The position numbers were made by a program, and so were the translations under genes. From the NCBI RefSeq assembly GCF_001995215.1, contig NZ_MUXN01000004.1, positions 193 to 64,192 on the forward strand: DNA of 64,000 nucleotides. The letters run 5' to 3'. The notes under the pieces are model-generated. The model did not search any database, was not told where the DNA came from, and worked only from the letters and a program-made list of their open reading frames with translations. The DNA comes from Amycolatopsis azurea DSM 43854. GTDB lineage: Bacteria > Actinomycetota > Actinomycetes > Mycobacteriales > Pseudonocardiaceae. Below, in pieces: positions 53,035 through 62,938 of the stretch. Every line of letters starts with the position of its first letter. Positions within the stretch are counted from its first letter, which is position 1.

Positions 53035-53961
53035 TCAGACGATTACCGTCAGTGCTTCCGGGACGCTGAAGAACTCCACCCGCTTCCGCTGGCCGACGAG
53101 GTCGCCGTCCACCTGGAAGTTTACCGGTTCAGCAGCGTCAATGCGGATCATCGGAAGGTCATCGTGACGAAGGAGACGTCGTCCGCGTTGGTTGCTCTTC
53201 GTGAGCAATGCCTGCCGTACATGCTTGAACACGGTGGGCAATCCCAGACCGCTCAACGCGAAAAGGCCCAGTCCGGTGTCGAACGAGCTCCCCGGGTTCA
53301 GGTGGACCGGACGGTCCCCCAGGTAGCTCCACGGATCGGTGTTCGACACGAAAGCGGTCAGCACTTCGGTGGGCTCTTCACCCGGGATCCTGACGGTGAG
53401 GGGCGGGCGGCCGAGCGGAGGCCGTAGATGCGACGCCACCGCGGCCCTCAGGTAGAGCCCCGCGGTGGTCTGTTTGCCCCGTCGCTTGGCCACGCGGCCG
53501 ACGACGTCGGCGTCCCAGCCCAGGCCGGCGTTGAAGGTGAACCAGTGGCCGTCGGCGATCCCGAGGCCGACTTTGCGGCTCCGGTCGTTCTCGATGGCGT
53601 TGAGGAGTTGGTGGGTCGCTTCCACCGGATCGTGCGCGATGCCCAGAGCGCGGGCGAAGACGTTCGCCGAGCCGCCCGGCACGACACCGAGCATGGGGAC
53701 CTCGCCGACCTTCGCCGGATCGCCGTCGGCGTCCGCGAGCAGGCCGTTGACCACCTCGTTGACCGTGCCGTCGCCGCCGTGGGCGACCACCAGGTCGATC
53801 CCGTCACGGGCGGCGGACCGCGACACGGCCATCGCGTGGCCGCGGTAGTCGGTCTCCACCACGTCGAGTTTGACCTGGCTGGCCAGTGCGTGCGCCAGCA
53901 CGTCACGGCCACCGGCGGTGGTCGAGGTGGCCTGGGGATTCACGACGAGGATGGCACGCAC
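53035..53961 (-). CDS. Diacylglycerol kinase family lipid kinase
   Basis: A 308-residue DAGK-catalytic-domain protein. The N-terminal VRAILVVNPQATSTT and the nucleotide-binding HGGDGTVNEVVNGLL and VPGGSANVFARALG are hallmarks of DgkB/YegS-like lipid kinases or sphingosine-kinase-like enzymes. GTG at 53961 is chosen; the frame is open to 54387 but the extra sequence is unlike the family. It phosphorylates a lipid alcohol on the inner membrane face, substrate unproven. Confidence 0.87.
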   Translation of the reverse strand: MRAILVVNPQATSTTAGGRDVLAHALASQVKLDVVETDYRGHAMAVSRSAARDGIDLVVAHGGDGTVNEVVNGLLADADGDPAKVGEVPMLGVVPGGSANVFARALGIAHDPVEATHQLLNAIENDRSRKVGLGIADGHWFTFNAGLGWDADVVGRVAKRRGKQTTAGLYLRAAVASHLRPPLGRPPLTVRIPGEEPTEVLTAFVSNTDPWSYLGDRPVHLNPGSSFDTGLGLFALSGLGLPTVFKHVRQALLTKSNQRGRRLLRHDDLPMIRIDAAEPVNFQVDGDLVGQRKRVEFFSVPEALTVIV

Positions 53962-54274
53962 ATACCGCAGGGTAAGTGACTTCGGCCCGAAGGTGGGAGC
54001 TTCACGTGACGCGAAGCTCAGCCGCGCGACGTCCTCGAGGCAGCACCTGGTGACCCCTGTGGCGGGCGTCCCTCCTTCACTGCCGGTGAATGACAGCTCC
54101 GTCGTGACAAGTGCACCCGGGCCGACCGCCCGCTCATCGACGACACTGCCAATTCTTCCCATACGACGGTCAGGGGAAACCGGCCGACCGGGTGGCATAC
54201 GATCGAAAGTGCTCACGTACGGTGACCCGCCCTGGTGGAGCGCCGTGTCCGGAAGCCTGGAAGGCTGTTTCGCC

Positions 54275-54748
54275 GTGTCCATCGCCGACAAGCTCTCGCC
54301 CGCGCCCCGTGAAGTCCGCATCGCCGGGGCGATCACCGCGCTGCCGGGGCTCGCCCTGATCGTGTTCGCGGTCCTGCTCCTGGTCAACGGCCAGGCGGGA
54401 CCGGAGAACCTGCTGGCCGAGGTCGCCTACTACCTCGTCCTCGCCGCCGGAACGGTGGCCTGCGCGGCCGGGCTGGTGATGGGGAAGACCTGGGCGAGGT
54501 CGCCCGGCGTGGTCGTCGCGCTGATCCTCGTCGGCGTCGGCTGGTACGGCGCGGGCCCGTCCGGGCAGCCGCTGTGGGGTGTGCCGCTCGGCCTGATCGG
54601 CGTCGCCGTCCTCGTGCTGCTGTTCCGCCGCCCGTCGCGCGCTTGGGCGCTCGGGATGCAGGAAGGCGAGACCGAGGAAGAGGCCGCCGAACGCGACGGC
54701 GCCGCGGGCCGCGCGGCGCGTCGCGAACGCGAAGAGCGCGACTCCTAA
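54275..54748 (+). CDS. Small integral membrane protein
   Basis: A 157-residue protein with four predicted helices in residues 15-120 (ITALPGLALIVFAVLLLV, VAYYLVLAAGTVACAAGLVM, VVVALILVGVGWYGAG, LGLIGVAVLVLLF) and a charged C-terminal tail rich in Glu and Arg (EGETEEEAAERDGAAGRA). Start GTG at 54275 with GGAAGG upstream; GTG at 54245 is possible. Divergent from the lipid kinase gene and convergent (4-nt overlap) with the acetyltransferase. Function unknown. Confidence 0.75.
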   Translation: MSIADKLSPAPREVRIAGAITALPGLALIVFAVLLLVNGQAGPENLLAEVAYYLVLAAGTVACAAGLVMGKTWARSPGVVVALILVGVGWYGAGPSGQPLWGVPLGLIGVAVLVLLFRRPSRAWALGMQEGETEEEAAERDGAAGRAARREREERDS

Positions 54749-55227
54749 ATCTGGGCCGCGAGCGCCTTCAGAGGTTCGTCGGTCAGCCGGTCGACGGTCC
54801 ACTCGTCCATCGGCACCGCGCCGAGGGACTTGTAGAAGCCCTGCGCCGGGTTCCAGTTCAGTACCGACCATTCGAGACGGGCGTAGCCGCGCTCGACGCA
54901 GACCGCCGCGAGGGTGGCCAGGAGCGCTTTGCCGAGGCCTGAGCCGCGCTGCTCGGGACGGACGTAGAGGTCTTCCAGGTAGACGCCGTGCACGCCGCGC
55001 CAAGTGGAGAAGTTGAGGAACCAGAGCGCGTAGCCCACGATCTCGCCGCCGACCTCGGCGACGTGGCCGAACAGCGCCGGCGCCTCACCGAACAGGGCGA
55101 CGCGCAGCTGTTCGGGGGTGAGGTGGCATTCGTCCGGGGCGCGTTCGAACTCGGCGAGGTCGTAGACGAGCCGGACGACGGCGTCGACGTCCTCTTCGCG
55201 GATACGCCGGATGCGGTCGTCGGCCAT
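54745..55227 (-). CDS. GNAT family N-acetyltransferase (diamine acetyltransferase-like)
   Basis: A 160-residue GNAT enzyme. The acetyl-CoA-binding loop is VRPEQRGSGLGKALL, preceded by the strand GVYLEDLYV; the C-terminal WNPAQGFYKSLGA is typical of spermidine/diamine acetyltransferases (SSAT-like). It may acetylate polyamines or small amines. Same strand and 1 nt downstream of the phosphatase gene, so probably one operon. Confidence 0.88.
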   Translation of the reverse strand: MADDRIRRIREEDVDAVVRLVYDLAEFERAPDECHLTPEQLRVALFGEAPALFGHVAEVGGEIVGYALWFLNFSTWRGVHGVYLEDLYVRPEQRGSGLGKALLATLAAVCVERGYARLEWSVLNWNPAQGFYKSLGAVPMDEWTVDRLTDEPLKALAAQI

Positions 55228-55228
55228 T

Positions 55229-55822
55229 TCAGTCCTCTGTGGTGGGGAGCAGGTTGAGGTGTTCGATCTGGGGCTCGCCGCGTTCGTCGCCGAGTACCGC
55301 GACGCCCGCCGGGTCGAGTCCGAAGTGGACGCCCGCCGTCGACGGCAGGCCGACCCAGCGCGCGACCAGGACGCGGCTGAAGTGCCCGTGGCCGACGAGG
55401 ATCACGTCACCCTTGCCGAGCGGTTCGCGGACGCGGTCGATCAGCTTGTCCGCGCGGGCGCTGACGTCGTCCGCGCTTTCGCCGCCGGGGATCGGGTGCG
55501 ACCAGACCGTCCAGCCGGGAACAGTCTCGCGGATCACCGGGGTGGTGACGCCCTCGTAGTCGCCGTAGTCCCATTCGGCCAGCTCTTCGGTGACCTCGTC
55601 GACGCGCAGACCGGCCAGCTCGGCCGTCCGCAGCGCGCGGGTGCGGGGGCTGGAAAGGACGAGCGCCGGGTTGCCGCCGAGCACCGCGCGCAGGGTGCCG
55701 CCCGCCGCGCGGGCCTGCCCTTCGCCCGCCGTCGTGAGCGGGATGTCGGTGCGTCCGGTGTGTCGTCCGTTGACGGACCACTCGGTCTGACCGTGCCGGA
55801 GGAGGAAGAGCCGATGAGCCAC
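55229..55822 (-). CDS. Histidine phosphatase family protein
   Basis: A 197-residue phosphoglycerate-mutase-like phosphatase. Catalytic RHGQTEW near the N-terminus, then SSPRTRALRTAEL, EWDYGDYEG and the second His in VGHGHFSRVL. It resembles Rv3214 (Gpm2), an acid phosphatase at the equivalent position. GTG start at 55822. Substrate unknown. Confidence 0.88.
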   Translation of the reverse strand: MAHRLFLLRHGQTEWSVNGRHTGRTDIPLTTAGEGQARAAGGTLRAVLGGNPALVLSSPRTRALRTAELAGLRVDEVTEELAEWDYGDYEGVTTPVIRETVPGWTVWSHPIPGGESADDVSARADKLIDRVREPLGKGDVILVGHGHFSRVLVARWVGLPSTAGVHFGLDPAGVAVLGDERGEPQIEHLNLLPTTED

Positions 55823-55884
55823 GTTGCGAATATAGCCTGCGGTCCGGTTATGCTACTGGTGAGTAACATGATGAGGAGACCGTG

Positions 55885-56355
55885 ATGGCGCAGAATCCGA
55901 CCTACGCGATGTGGAACCGGCTGGCCGGGAAGCCGGTCGGCAAACAGCTGTTCTCGGCCGCGATGTGCCTGCGTGTGCCGTACTTCCGGACGGTGCTCCC
56001 GTCGGTGCGCGAACTGGGTCCCGGCCGGTGCGAGGTGACCTCCCCCAAGTGGTGGGGTGTTTACAACCACATCAAGACTTTTCACGCGATCGCGGCATGC
56101 AACCTCGCCGAGATCGCCATGGGGATGCTCGCCGAGGCGACCGTCCCGGCGACGCATCGCTGGCTGCCCAAGGGGATGACGGTCGAGTACGTGGCCAAGG
56201 CCGAGACGAGCCTGCGCGCGGTCGCGGAACTGCCGGAGTTGCCGGAATTCGGCGACGAGGGTTTCGAGCTCCCCGTGCCGGTGACGATCACGGACACGAA
56301 CGGGAAGCCCGTCGTGACCGCGACCATCACCATCTGGGTCACCAAGAAGAAATAG
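55885..56355 (+). CDS. DUF4442 domain protein (hotdog thioesterase-like)
   Basis: A 156-residue protein of the DUF4442/YiiD-like hotdog fold. Features: MWNRLAGKPVGKQLFS, KWWGVYNHIKTFHAIAACNLAE (central helix) and MTVEYVAKAETSLRAVAEL. Related proteins are putative acyl-CoA thioesterases. ATG at 55885 is preferred with AGGAG 6 nt upstream; GTG at 55882 is adjacent. Divergent from the phosphatase. Confidence 0.85.
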   Translation: MAQNPTYAMWNRLAGKPVGKQLFSAAMCLRVPYFRTVLPSVRELGPGRCEVTSPKWWGVYNHIKTFHAIAACNLAEIAMGMLAEATVPATHRWLPKGMTVEYVAKAETSLRAVAELPELPEFGDEGFELPVPVTITDTNGKPVVTATITIWVTKKK

Positions 56356-56385
56356 GTCTCCCAGGGCGACCCGTCCGTCTGGGTC

Positions 56386-56441
56386 GGGGTGGTCGTGAGT
56401 GGCAAAGAGGGTTAGAACGACACTTATCACTCACGACCCCC
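56386..56441. repeat. Interspersed palindrome, family F copy 3 (diverged)
   Basis: GGGGTGGTCGTGAGTGGC and ATCACTCACGACCCCC ends with an imperfect centre, 31 nt after the DUF4442 gene. Confidence 0.75.
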
Positions 56442-56450
56442 TCGGCCGAC

Positions 56451-56514
56451 CGCGTTTCGTCCTCTGAATGCGGTCCTTGCGTGTGCAACTACCGCGTTCA
56501 GAGGACGAAATGCG
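56451..56514. repeat. Interspersed palindrome, family A copy 4
   Basis: CGCGTTTCGTCCTCTGAATG arm with two mismatches in its partner, ending 4 nt before the stop codon of the convergent secreted-protein gene. Confidence 0.85.
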
Positions 56515-56517
56515 GGG

Positions 56518-57195
56518 TCAGAGGGGCTTGAACCGGACGTAGGTCGCCAGCTTGAAGGTGTTCGCCCCGCTCGCCGACGGCAGTCCGAGCAAGTGGTCGG
56601 CCACTGGCGACAGTGGTCCGCAGCCGGTGGCGCGCGGCAGGGCGAGCCGGGTGTCGACGACGCCGAACTTCACCGTCTTCGGGTTCTGCGAGATGACCTC
56701 CATGGGCACCGCGGGATCGTCCTTGACCACCGAGTGGAGCGGCGCGTCGAGGGTGCCGATCGAGCATTCCTTGGGCAGCAAGGGATGCCGCAGCACCGCG
56801 TAGAGGTCCAGTTCCCCGCGGCGCTCGTCGTTCGACAGGAAGTCCGAGTAGTTCCCGTACTTCAGCTGCAGGCTCGCGCCGAAACCGTTCGGGATCCTGG
56901 CGGGCGCGTGTCGCAGTTCGCCGAAGACCTGCGCGAACTTTCCGTCCACTTTGCCTTCGGAGAACGTCAGCCGCAGCTCCCCGAGTGGGATCGTGCGGTC
57001 GCCGAGGGTCAGGACCCCTTGCGAGACAAAGGCTTCGCAACGCCAGGTGCCGGGGTCGGCGTCGGCGGGCGGGGCTGGGCACGCGGAGAAGTCGAACTCG
57101 GGCGCAGGGGAGGACGCCGCGGAGGCGGAGCCGGGAAGGGTGACGAGGGCGGCGGCGGAGAGCGCGGCCGCGGCCGCTGCGAGAAGACGTCTCAT
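56518..57195 (-). CDS. Secreted protein, unknown function
   Basis: A 225-residue protein with a signal peptide (residues 1-27, ending GSASA). Cysteines at FSACPAPP and WRCEAF could form a disulphide, as could KECSIG and ATGCGPL. The domain is beta-rich (LTLGDRTIPLGELRLTFSEG). No family recognised. ATG at 57195. Divergent from cholesterol oxidase, so they share a 169-nt promoter region with a 16-bp palindrome (GGTCCCCAAGGGGACC). Confidence 0.75.
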   Translation of the reverse strand: MRRLLAAAAAALSAAALVTLPGSASAASSPAPEFDFSACPAPPADADPGTWRCEAFVSQGVLTLGDRTIPLGELRLTFSEGKVDGKFAQVFGELRHAPARIPNGFGASLQLKYGNYSDFLSNDERRGELDLYAVLRHPLLPKECSIGTLDAPLHSVVKDDPAVPMEVISQNPKTVKFGVVDTRLALPRATGCGPLSPVADHLLGLPSASGANTFKLATYVRFKPL

Positions 57196-57304
57196 GACTC
57201 GAAAGAGTGGTCTGTGGCGGCCTGGGACACATCGGGGAAGGTCCCCAAGGGGACCCCTGGGATCACCCCGTTCGGGTGAAACTAAACGGCGTTTACCCAG
57301 CTGA

Positions 57305-59571
<2,267 letters not shown>

Positions 59572-59905
59572 GCCTCTCATGCTAGCCACGGCTGACAGCG
59601 CGTTCCCAAGCCGGACGGACGTCTTGCGAAACCTTTCCTGAGCTGCGCATATCCGGGCCCGGTTGTGACATGAACCGCACCAGAGGGGCACACTGGTCCG
59701 CATGCCTGTCACAATGATCTGACCGCTGCGTCCGCGGCCGTCGCCACACCCACGGCACCGATGGCCGATTGGACGCTTCGCCGACAGCCGGCGCTACCGC
59801 GCTGGGCTGCCGTGTCGGAGGACGAGTTATCCCAGGTGGCCGGGCCATGCCCACTTTGGCCTGCTCACCGGCCAGTTCCCCCGCTCGCAGTCCCAGGAGA
59901 ATCCC
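59572..59905. other. Intergenic region between rfbC and the malic enzyme gene
   Basis: 334 nt without a supported gene. It contains a widely spaced inverted repeat, TTGTGACATG at 59663-59672 and CATG-cc-TGTCACAA at 59701-59714, separated by 28 nt. Its role, perhaps a pair of half-sites for a CRP-like protein, is unknown. A GGAGA ribosome-binding site precedes the malic enzyme start. Confidence 0.5.
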
Positions 59906-61132
59906 ATGACCTTCGCTCGAATCGAGACTTCGCCGTCCTTAGACACGGCGGAAGCAATGACGGGAACCACGATGACCACGCCAGTGACCGACACCGAGAT
60001 CTTCGAAGGGCACGAGGGCGGCAAGCTCTCCGTGGCCGCGACGCGCCCGATCTCCTCGCCCCGTGACCTTTCGGTCGCGTACACCCCCGGGGTGGCGAAG
60101 GTGAGCCGGGCGATCGCCGAGGACGCGGCCAAGGCGAAGCGGTACACGTGGGCGGACAGGCTGGTCGTGGTGGTCAGCGACGGTACGGCGGTGCTCGGCC
60201 TCGGTGACATCGGCGCGAGCGCTTCGCTGCCGGTCATGGAGGGCAAGTCGGTCCTGTTCAAGACCTTCGGCGGGCTCGACTCCATCCCGCTGGTGCTCGA
60301 CACCACCGACGTCGACGAGATCATCGAGACGCTGGTCCGGCTGCGCCCGTCGTTCGGCGCGGTGAACCTGGAGGACATCTCGGCGCCGCGCTGCTTCGAA
60401 CTGGAGGACCGCCTCAAGGAGGTCCTCGACTGCCCGGTCATGCACGACGACCAGCACGGCACGGCGATCGTCACGCTGGCGGCGCTGCGCGGGGCGAACC
60501 AGGTCCTCGGCAAGGACATCTCCGGCCAGCGCGTGGTCGTCTCGGGAGCGGGCGCGGCGGGTGTGGCCTGCGCCAGGATCCTGCAGAACGCCGGTGTCGC
60601 GGACGTCACCGTGCTCGACTCGCGCGGCATCATCCACGCCGGGCGCGACGGCCTGAACCCGATCAAGCAGAAGCTGGCCGAGACCACGAACGCGGCCGGC
60701 CTGCGCGGCGGCCTCGGTGAGGCGCTCAAGGGCGCCGACGTCTTCCTCGGCCTGTCCGGGGCGACCATCGACGAGTCCCTGCTGGCCGGGATGTCCGACG
60801 ACGCGATCGTGTTCGCGCTGTCCAACCCGGACCCGGAGGTCCACCCGGCCGCGGCGTCGCGGTACGCCAAGATCGTGGCGACCGGGCGCAGCGACTTCCC
60901 GAACCAGATCAACAACGTGCTGGCGTTCCCCGGCGTCTTCCGCGGCGCGCTGGACTCCGGCGCGCGGGCGATCACGGAGAACATGAAGCTGGCCGCGGCC
61001 GAAGCGATCTTCGCGGTCGCGCAGGACGACCTGGGCCCGGACCGCATCGTCCCGAGCCCGCTGGACCCGCGGGTCGCGCCCGAGGTGGCCGCCGCGGTCG
61101 CGAAGGCCGCCGAGGCCGACGGCGTGGTCTGA
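59906..61132 (+). CDS. Malic enzyme (NAD(P)-dependent)
   Basis: A 408-residue short bacterial malic enzyme that decarboxylates malate to pyruvate. Catalytic Tyr in LSVAYTPGVA, metal-binding FGAVNLEDISAPRCFE and CPVMHDDQHGTAIV, and the dinucleotide motif SGAGAAGVACARIL. ATG at 59906 has GGAGA upstream; ATGs further in are possible, as the first 25 residues are not conserved. NAD or NADP preference cannot be determined reliably. Confidence 0.93.
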   Translation: MTFARIETSPSLDTAEAMTGTTMTTPVTDTEIFEGHEGGKLSVAATRPISSPRDLSVAYTPGVAKVSRAIAEDAAKAKRYTWADRLVVVVSDGTAVLGLGDIGASASLPVMEGKSVLFKTFGGLDSIPLVLDTTDVDEIIETLVRLRPSFGAVNLEDISAPRCFELEDRLKEVLDCPVMHDDQHGTAIVTLAALRGANQVLGKDISGQRVVVSGAGAAGVACARILQNAGVADVTVLDSRGIIHAGRDGLNPIKQKLAETTNAAGLRGGLGEALKGADVFLGLSGATIDESLLAGMSDDAIVFALSNPDPEVHPAAASRYAKIVATGRSDFPNQINNVLAFPGVFRGALDSGARAITENMKLAAAEAIFAVAQDDLGPDRIVPSPLDPRVAPEVAAAVAKAAEADGVV

Positions 61133-61167
61133 CAGTCCTTTCAAGGCTCGAAGCGGTGCCGGAAGGC

Positions 61168-61220
61168 GTTGCGAAAGCCACTTTCGCAACCTTCAACGTC
61201 GCGAAAGTGGCTTTCGCGAC
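61168..61220. repeat. Interspersed palindrome, family E copy 2
   Basis: GTTGCGAAAGCCACTTTCGC arm plus its partner around CTTCAAC, 36 nt after the malic enzyme gene. Confidence 0.9.
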
Positions 61221-61250
61221 ACCGCCTTCCCGCCTCGTCAGGTGCCAAGT

Positions 61251-61301
61251 CCGTGAAGGCCTCCTTCGCTACCTTCAGGGTAGGGAAGGAGGCCTTCACG
61301 G
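61251..61301. repeat. Interspersed palindrome, family D copy 2
   Basis: CCGTGAAGGCCTCCTTCGC arm with a single mismatch in 23 bp, around a TTCAG-type loop. Confidence 0.88.
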
Positions 61302-61360
61302 CTAGGCGACGGCTGGCGCGGGTGGTCGTCGCCCATCAGGCAACCGGCCTCGCCGGGAGG

Positions 61361-61415
61361 TGTTGCGAAAGCCACTTTCGCAACCTTCAACGTCGCGAAA
61401 GTGGCTTTCGCGACA
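61361..61415. repeat. Interspersed palindrome, family E copy 3
   Basis: A second family E copy within 200 nt, with the same CTTCAAC centre, 29 nt before the stop codon of the convergent BpsA-like gene. Confidence 0.9.
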
Positions 61416-61443
61416 CTGCGGAGGCGGCGCGCGAACACGCCCT

Positions 61444-62847
61444 TCAGCCCAGGAGTTCCGCCAGCCGATGCCGCGGCAGGTCGATCAGCCGCGCGTCCGT
61501 CAGGTCGGCGGGGACGTCCAACGAGACGTTCGCCAGCCGCGCGTGCGCCCGGGTCAGCAGCTCTTCCTGGTGTTCGACGGCGTCCGCGACGACGACGGCG
61601 TGCCGGTTGTCCGGGGTGCTCCGCAGCAGCCGCAGTTTGTACTTCGCCCCGATCAGCCGGTTGAGCGCGGCCTGCGCCTCGGCGTTCGCCAGGTCGGGGT
61701 GCGCGTTCGGGACCAGCAGCGCCAGCCGCCGCGCGTTGGTGCCCAGCAGGGTCCGCAGCAGCCAGGGGCCGGGGTCGGCCGAAAGGTCCATCGCGACCGC
61801 GTCGCCTTCCGGTCCGGAAACGGACCAGTCGACCGGCCGCGACTCCAGCGCCAGCCCGCCCTCGGTGGCGATCTCGTGCAGCTTGTCCAGCAGTGAGGGC
61901 TTGGCCCCGCCCGCGGACTCCACCGACTGCGGGCCGTGCGTGTAGATCGCGGCCTTGCCTTTGCCGCCGCGGTTCTTCTTCGACTTCGCGGTCGGCTGGC
62001 AGACGTAGAGGTCCGCCGCGCTTCCGATCGCCTGCGCGCCGAAGTACCGGTTGAAGTCCGGCAGGATCGCTTCGAAGGTCAGCCCGAGCGTCGCGAGCGC
62101 CCGCTGCACCTGCGCACCGAGGGCGGGATGCCGGGGGCTGTAGCCGTAGGCGAGCAGCAGTCGTCCGTCCGAGGGTTCGGCGAGCGCCTGGACCCCGCGC
62201 GCGGCGAACAGGCCCATTCCTTCGGGGGTGTAAGGCGGATCACTGAACACGAGGTCCATCCGCCCGGCCACCGACGGTGGCAGGCCGACGCGCAGATCCG
62301 TGTGCAGGGTGCGGACGGACCGCTCGCTGAGTTCGTCGATGTAGGCCAGCACACGATCGTCGAGATCGACGACGGTGAGGTCCGCGTCGGGCCGCAACGC
62401 GCGCACGGCCAGCGACGTGAGGTCGTGGTCGCCCAGGAACAGCAGTTTCGCCGTGTCGAGGTCGTACCGCTCGTCCAGCCACAGCGCGCGGTCGAGCACG
62501 GTCTCCGGGGTCGCCTGCACGTGGTCGAGCGCGGCCAGCGGCGCGGGCACGTTCTCGACGTAGCTGGTGATGGTCTTCAGCAGGTCCGGGTCGGTTTTCC
62601 GGTCCGGGGTCTCGAAGCGCGCGTACTTCTCACGGGCCGCGGGGGCCAGCCGCAAGCGCGACTCGTTGCGCTCGAGGTCGTCGCCGAGCGCGTTCAGGAC
62701 GTCTTCGACACTCCGGCGCGGCGCGGTGCTGATCCGGACCAGTTCGCCGAGGTCCCGCCAATCCGCCCGGAGCAGGGAAATCACCCGATGGAGCGGTCGC
62801 ACGTGGACACCGTGCGCCGCGAGGACGTCATCGACGGAGGAACTCAC
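61444..62847 (-). CDS. BpsA-like branched-chain polyamine synthase family protein
   Basis: A 467-residue protein resembling N4-bis(aminopropyl)spermidine synthase (BpsA), known from thermophiles. A winged-helix-like N-terminus (about 1-90) precedes a Rossmann methyltransferase-like domain (LLFLGDHDLTSLAVRAL, LTVVDLDDRVLAYIDEL) with the family motif SDPPYTPEGMGLF. The C-terminal 180 residues are extra and variable. GTG at 62847 is chosen; the frame opens at 62889. A role in aminopropyl transfer is suggested, not proved. Confidence 0.75.
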   Translation of the reverse strand: MSSSVDDVLAAHGVHVRPLHRVISLLRADWRDLGELVRISTAPRRSVEDVLNALGDDLERNESRLRLAPAAREKYARFETPDRKTDPDLLKTITSYVENVPAPLAALDHVQATPETVLDRALWLDERYDLDTAKLLFLGDHDLTSLAVRALRPDADLTVVDLDDRVLAYIDELSERSVRTLHTDLRVGLPPSVAGRMDLVFSDPPYTPEGMGLFAARGVQALAEPSDGRLLLAYGYSPRHPALGAQVQRALATLGLTFEAILPDFNRYFGAQAIGSAADLYVCQPTAKSKKNRGGKGKAAIYTHGPQSVESAGGAKPSLLDKLHEIATEGGLALESRPVDWSVSGPEGDAVAMDLSADPGPWLLRTLLGTNARRLALLVPNAHPDLANAEAQAALNRLIGAKYKLRLLRSTPDNRHAVVVADAVEHQEELLTRAHARLANVSLDVPADLTDARLIDLPRHRLAELLG

Positions 62848-62938
62848 AGCCCGCAGCCTAGTGACTCGTTCCCTGGGACACCGTGCCAACAGGGCCGATG
62901 TGGGCTACGGTTTTTCGACCAGACATGGGGAGAGACAC

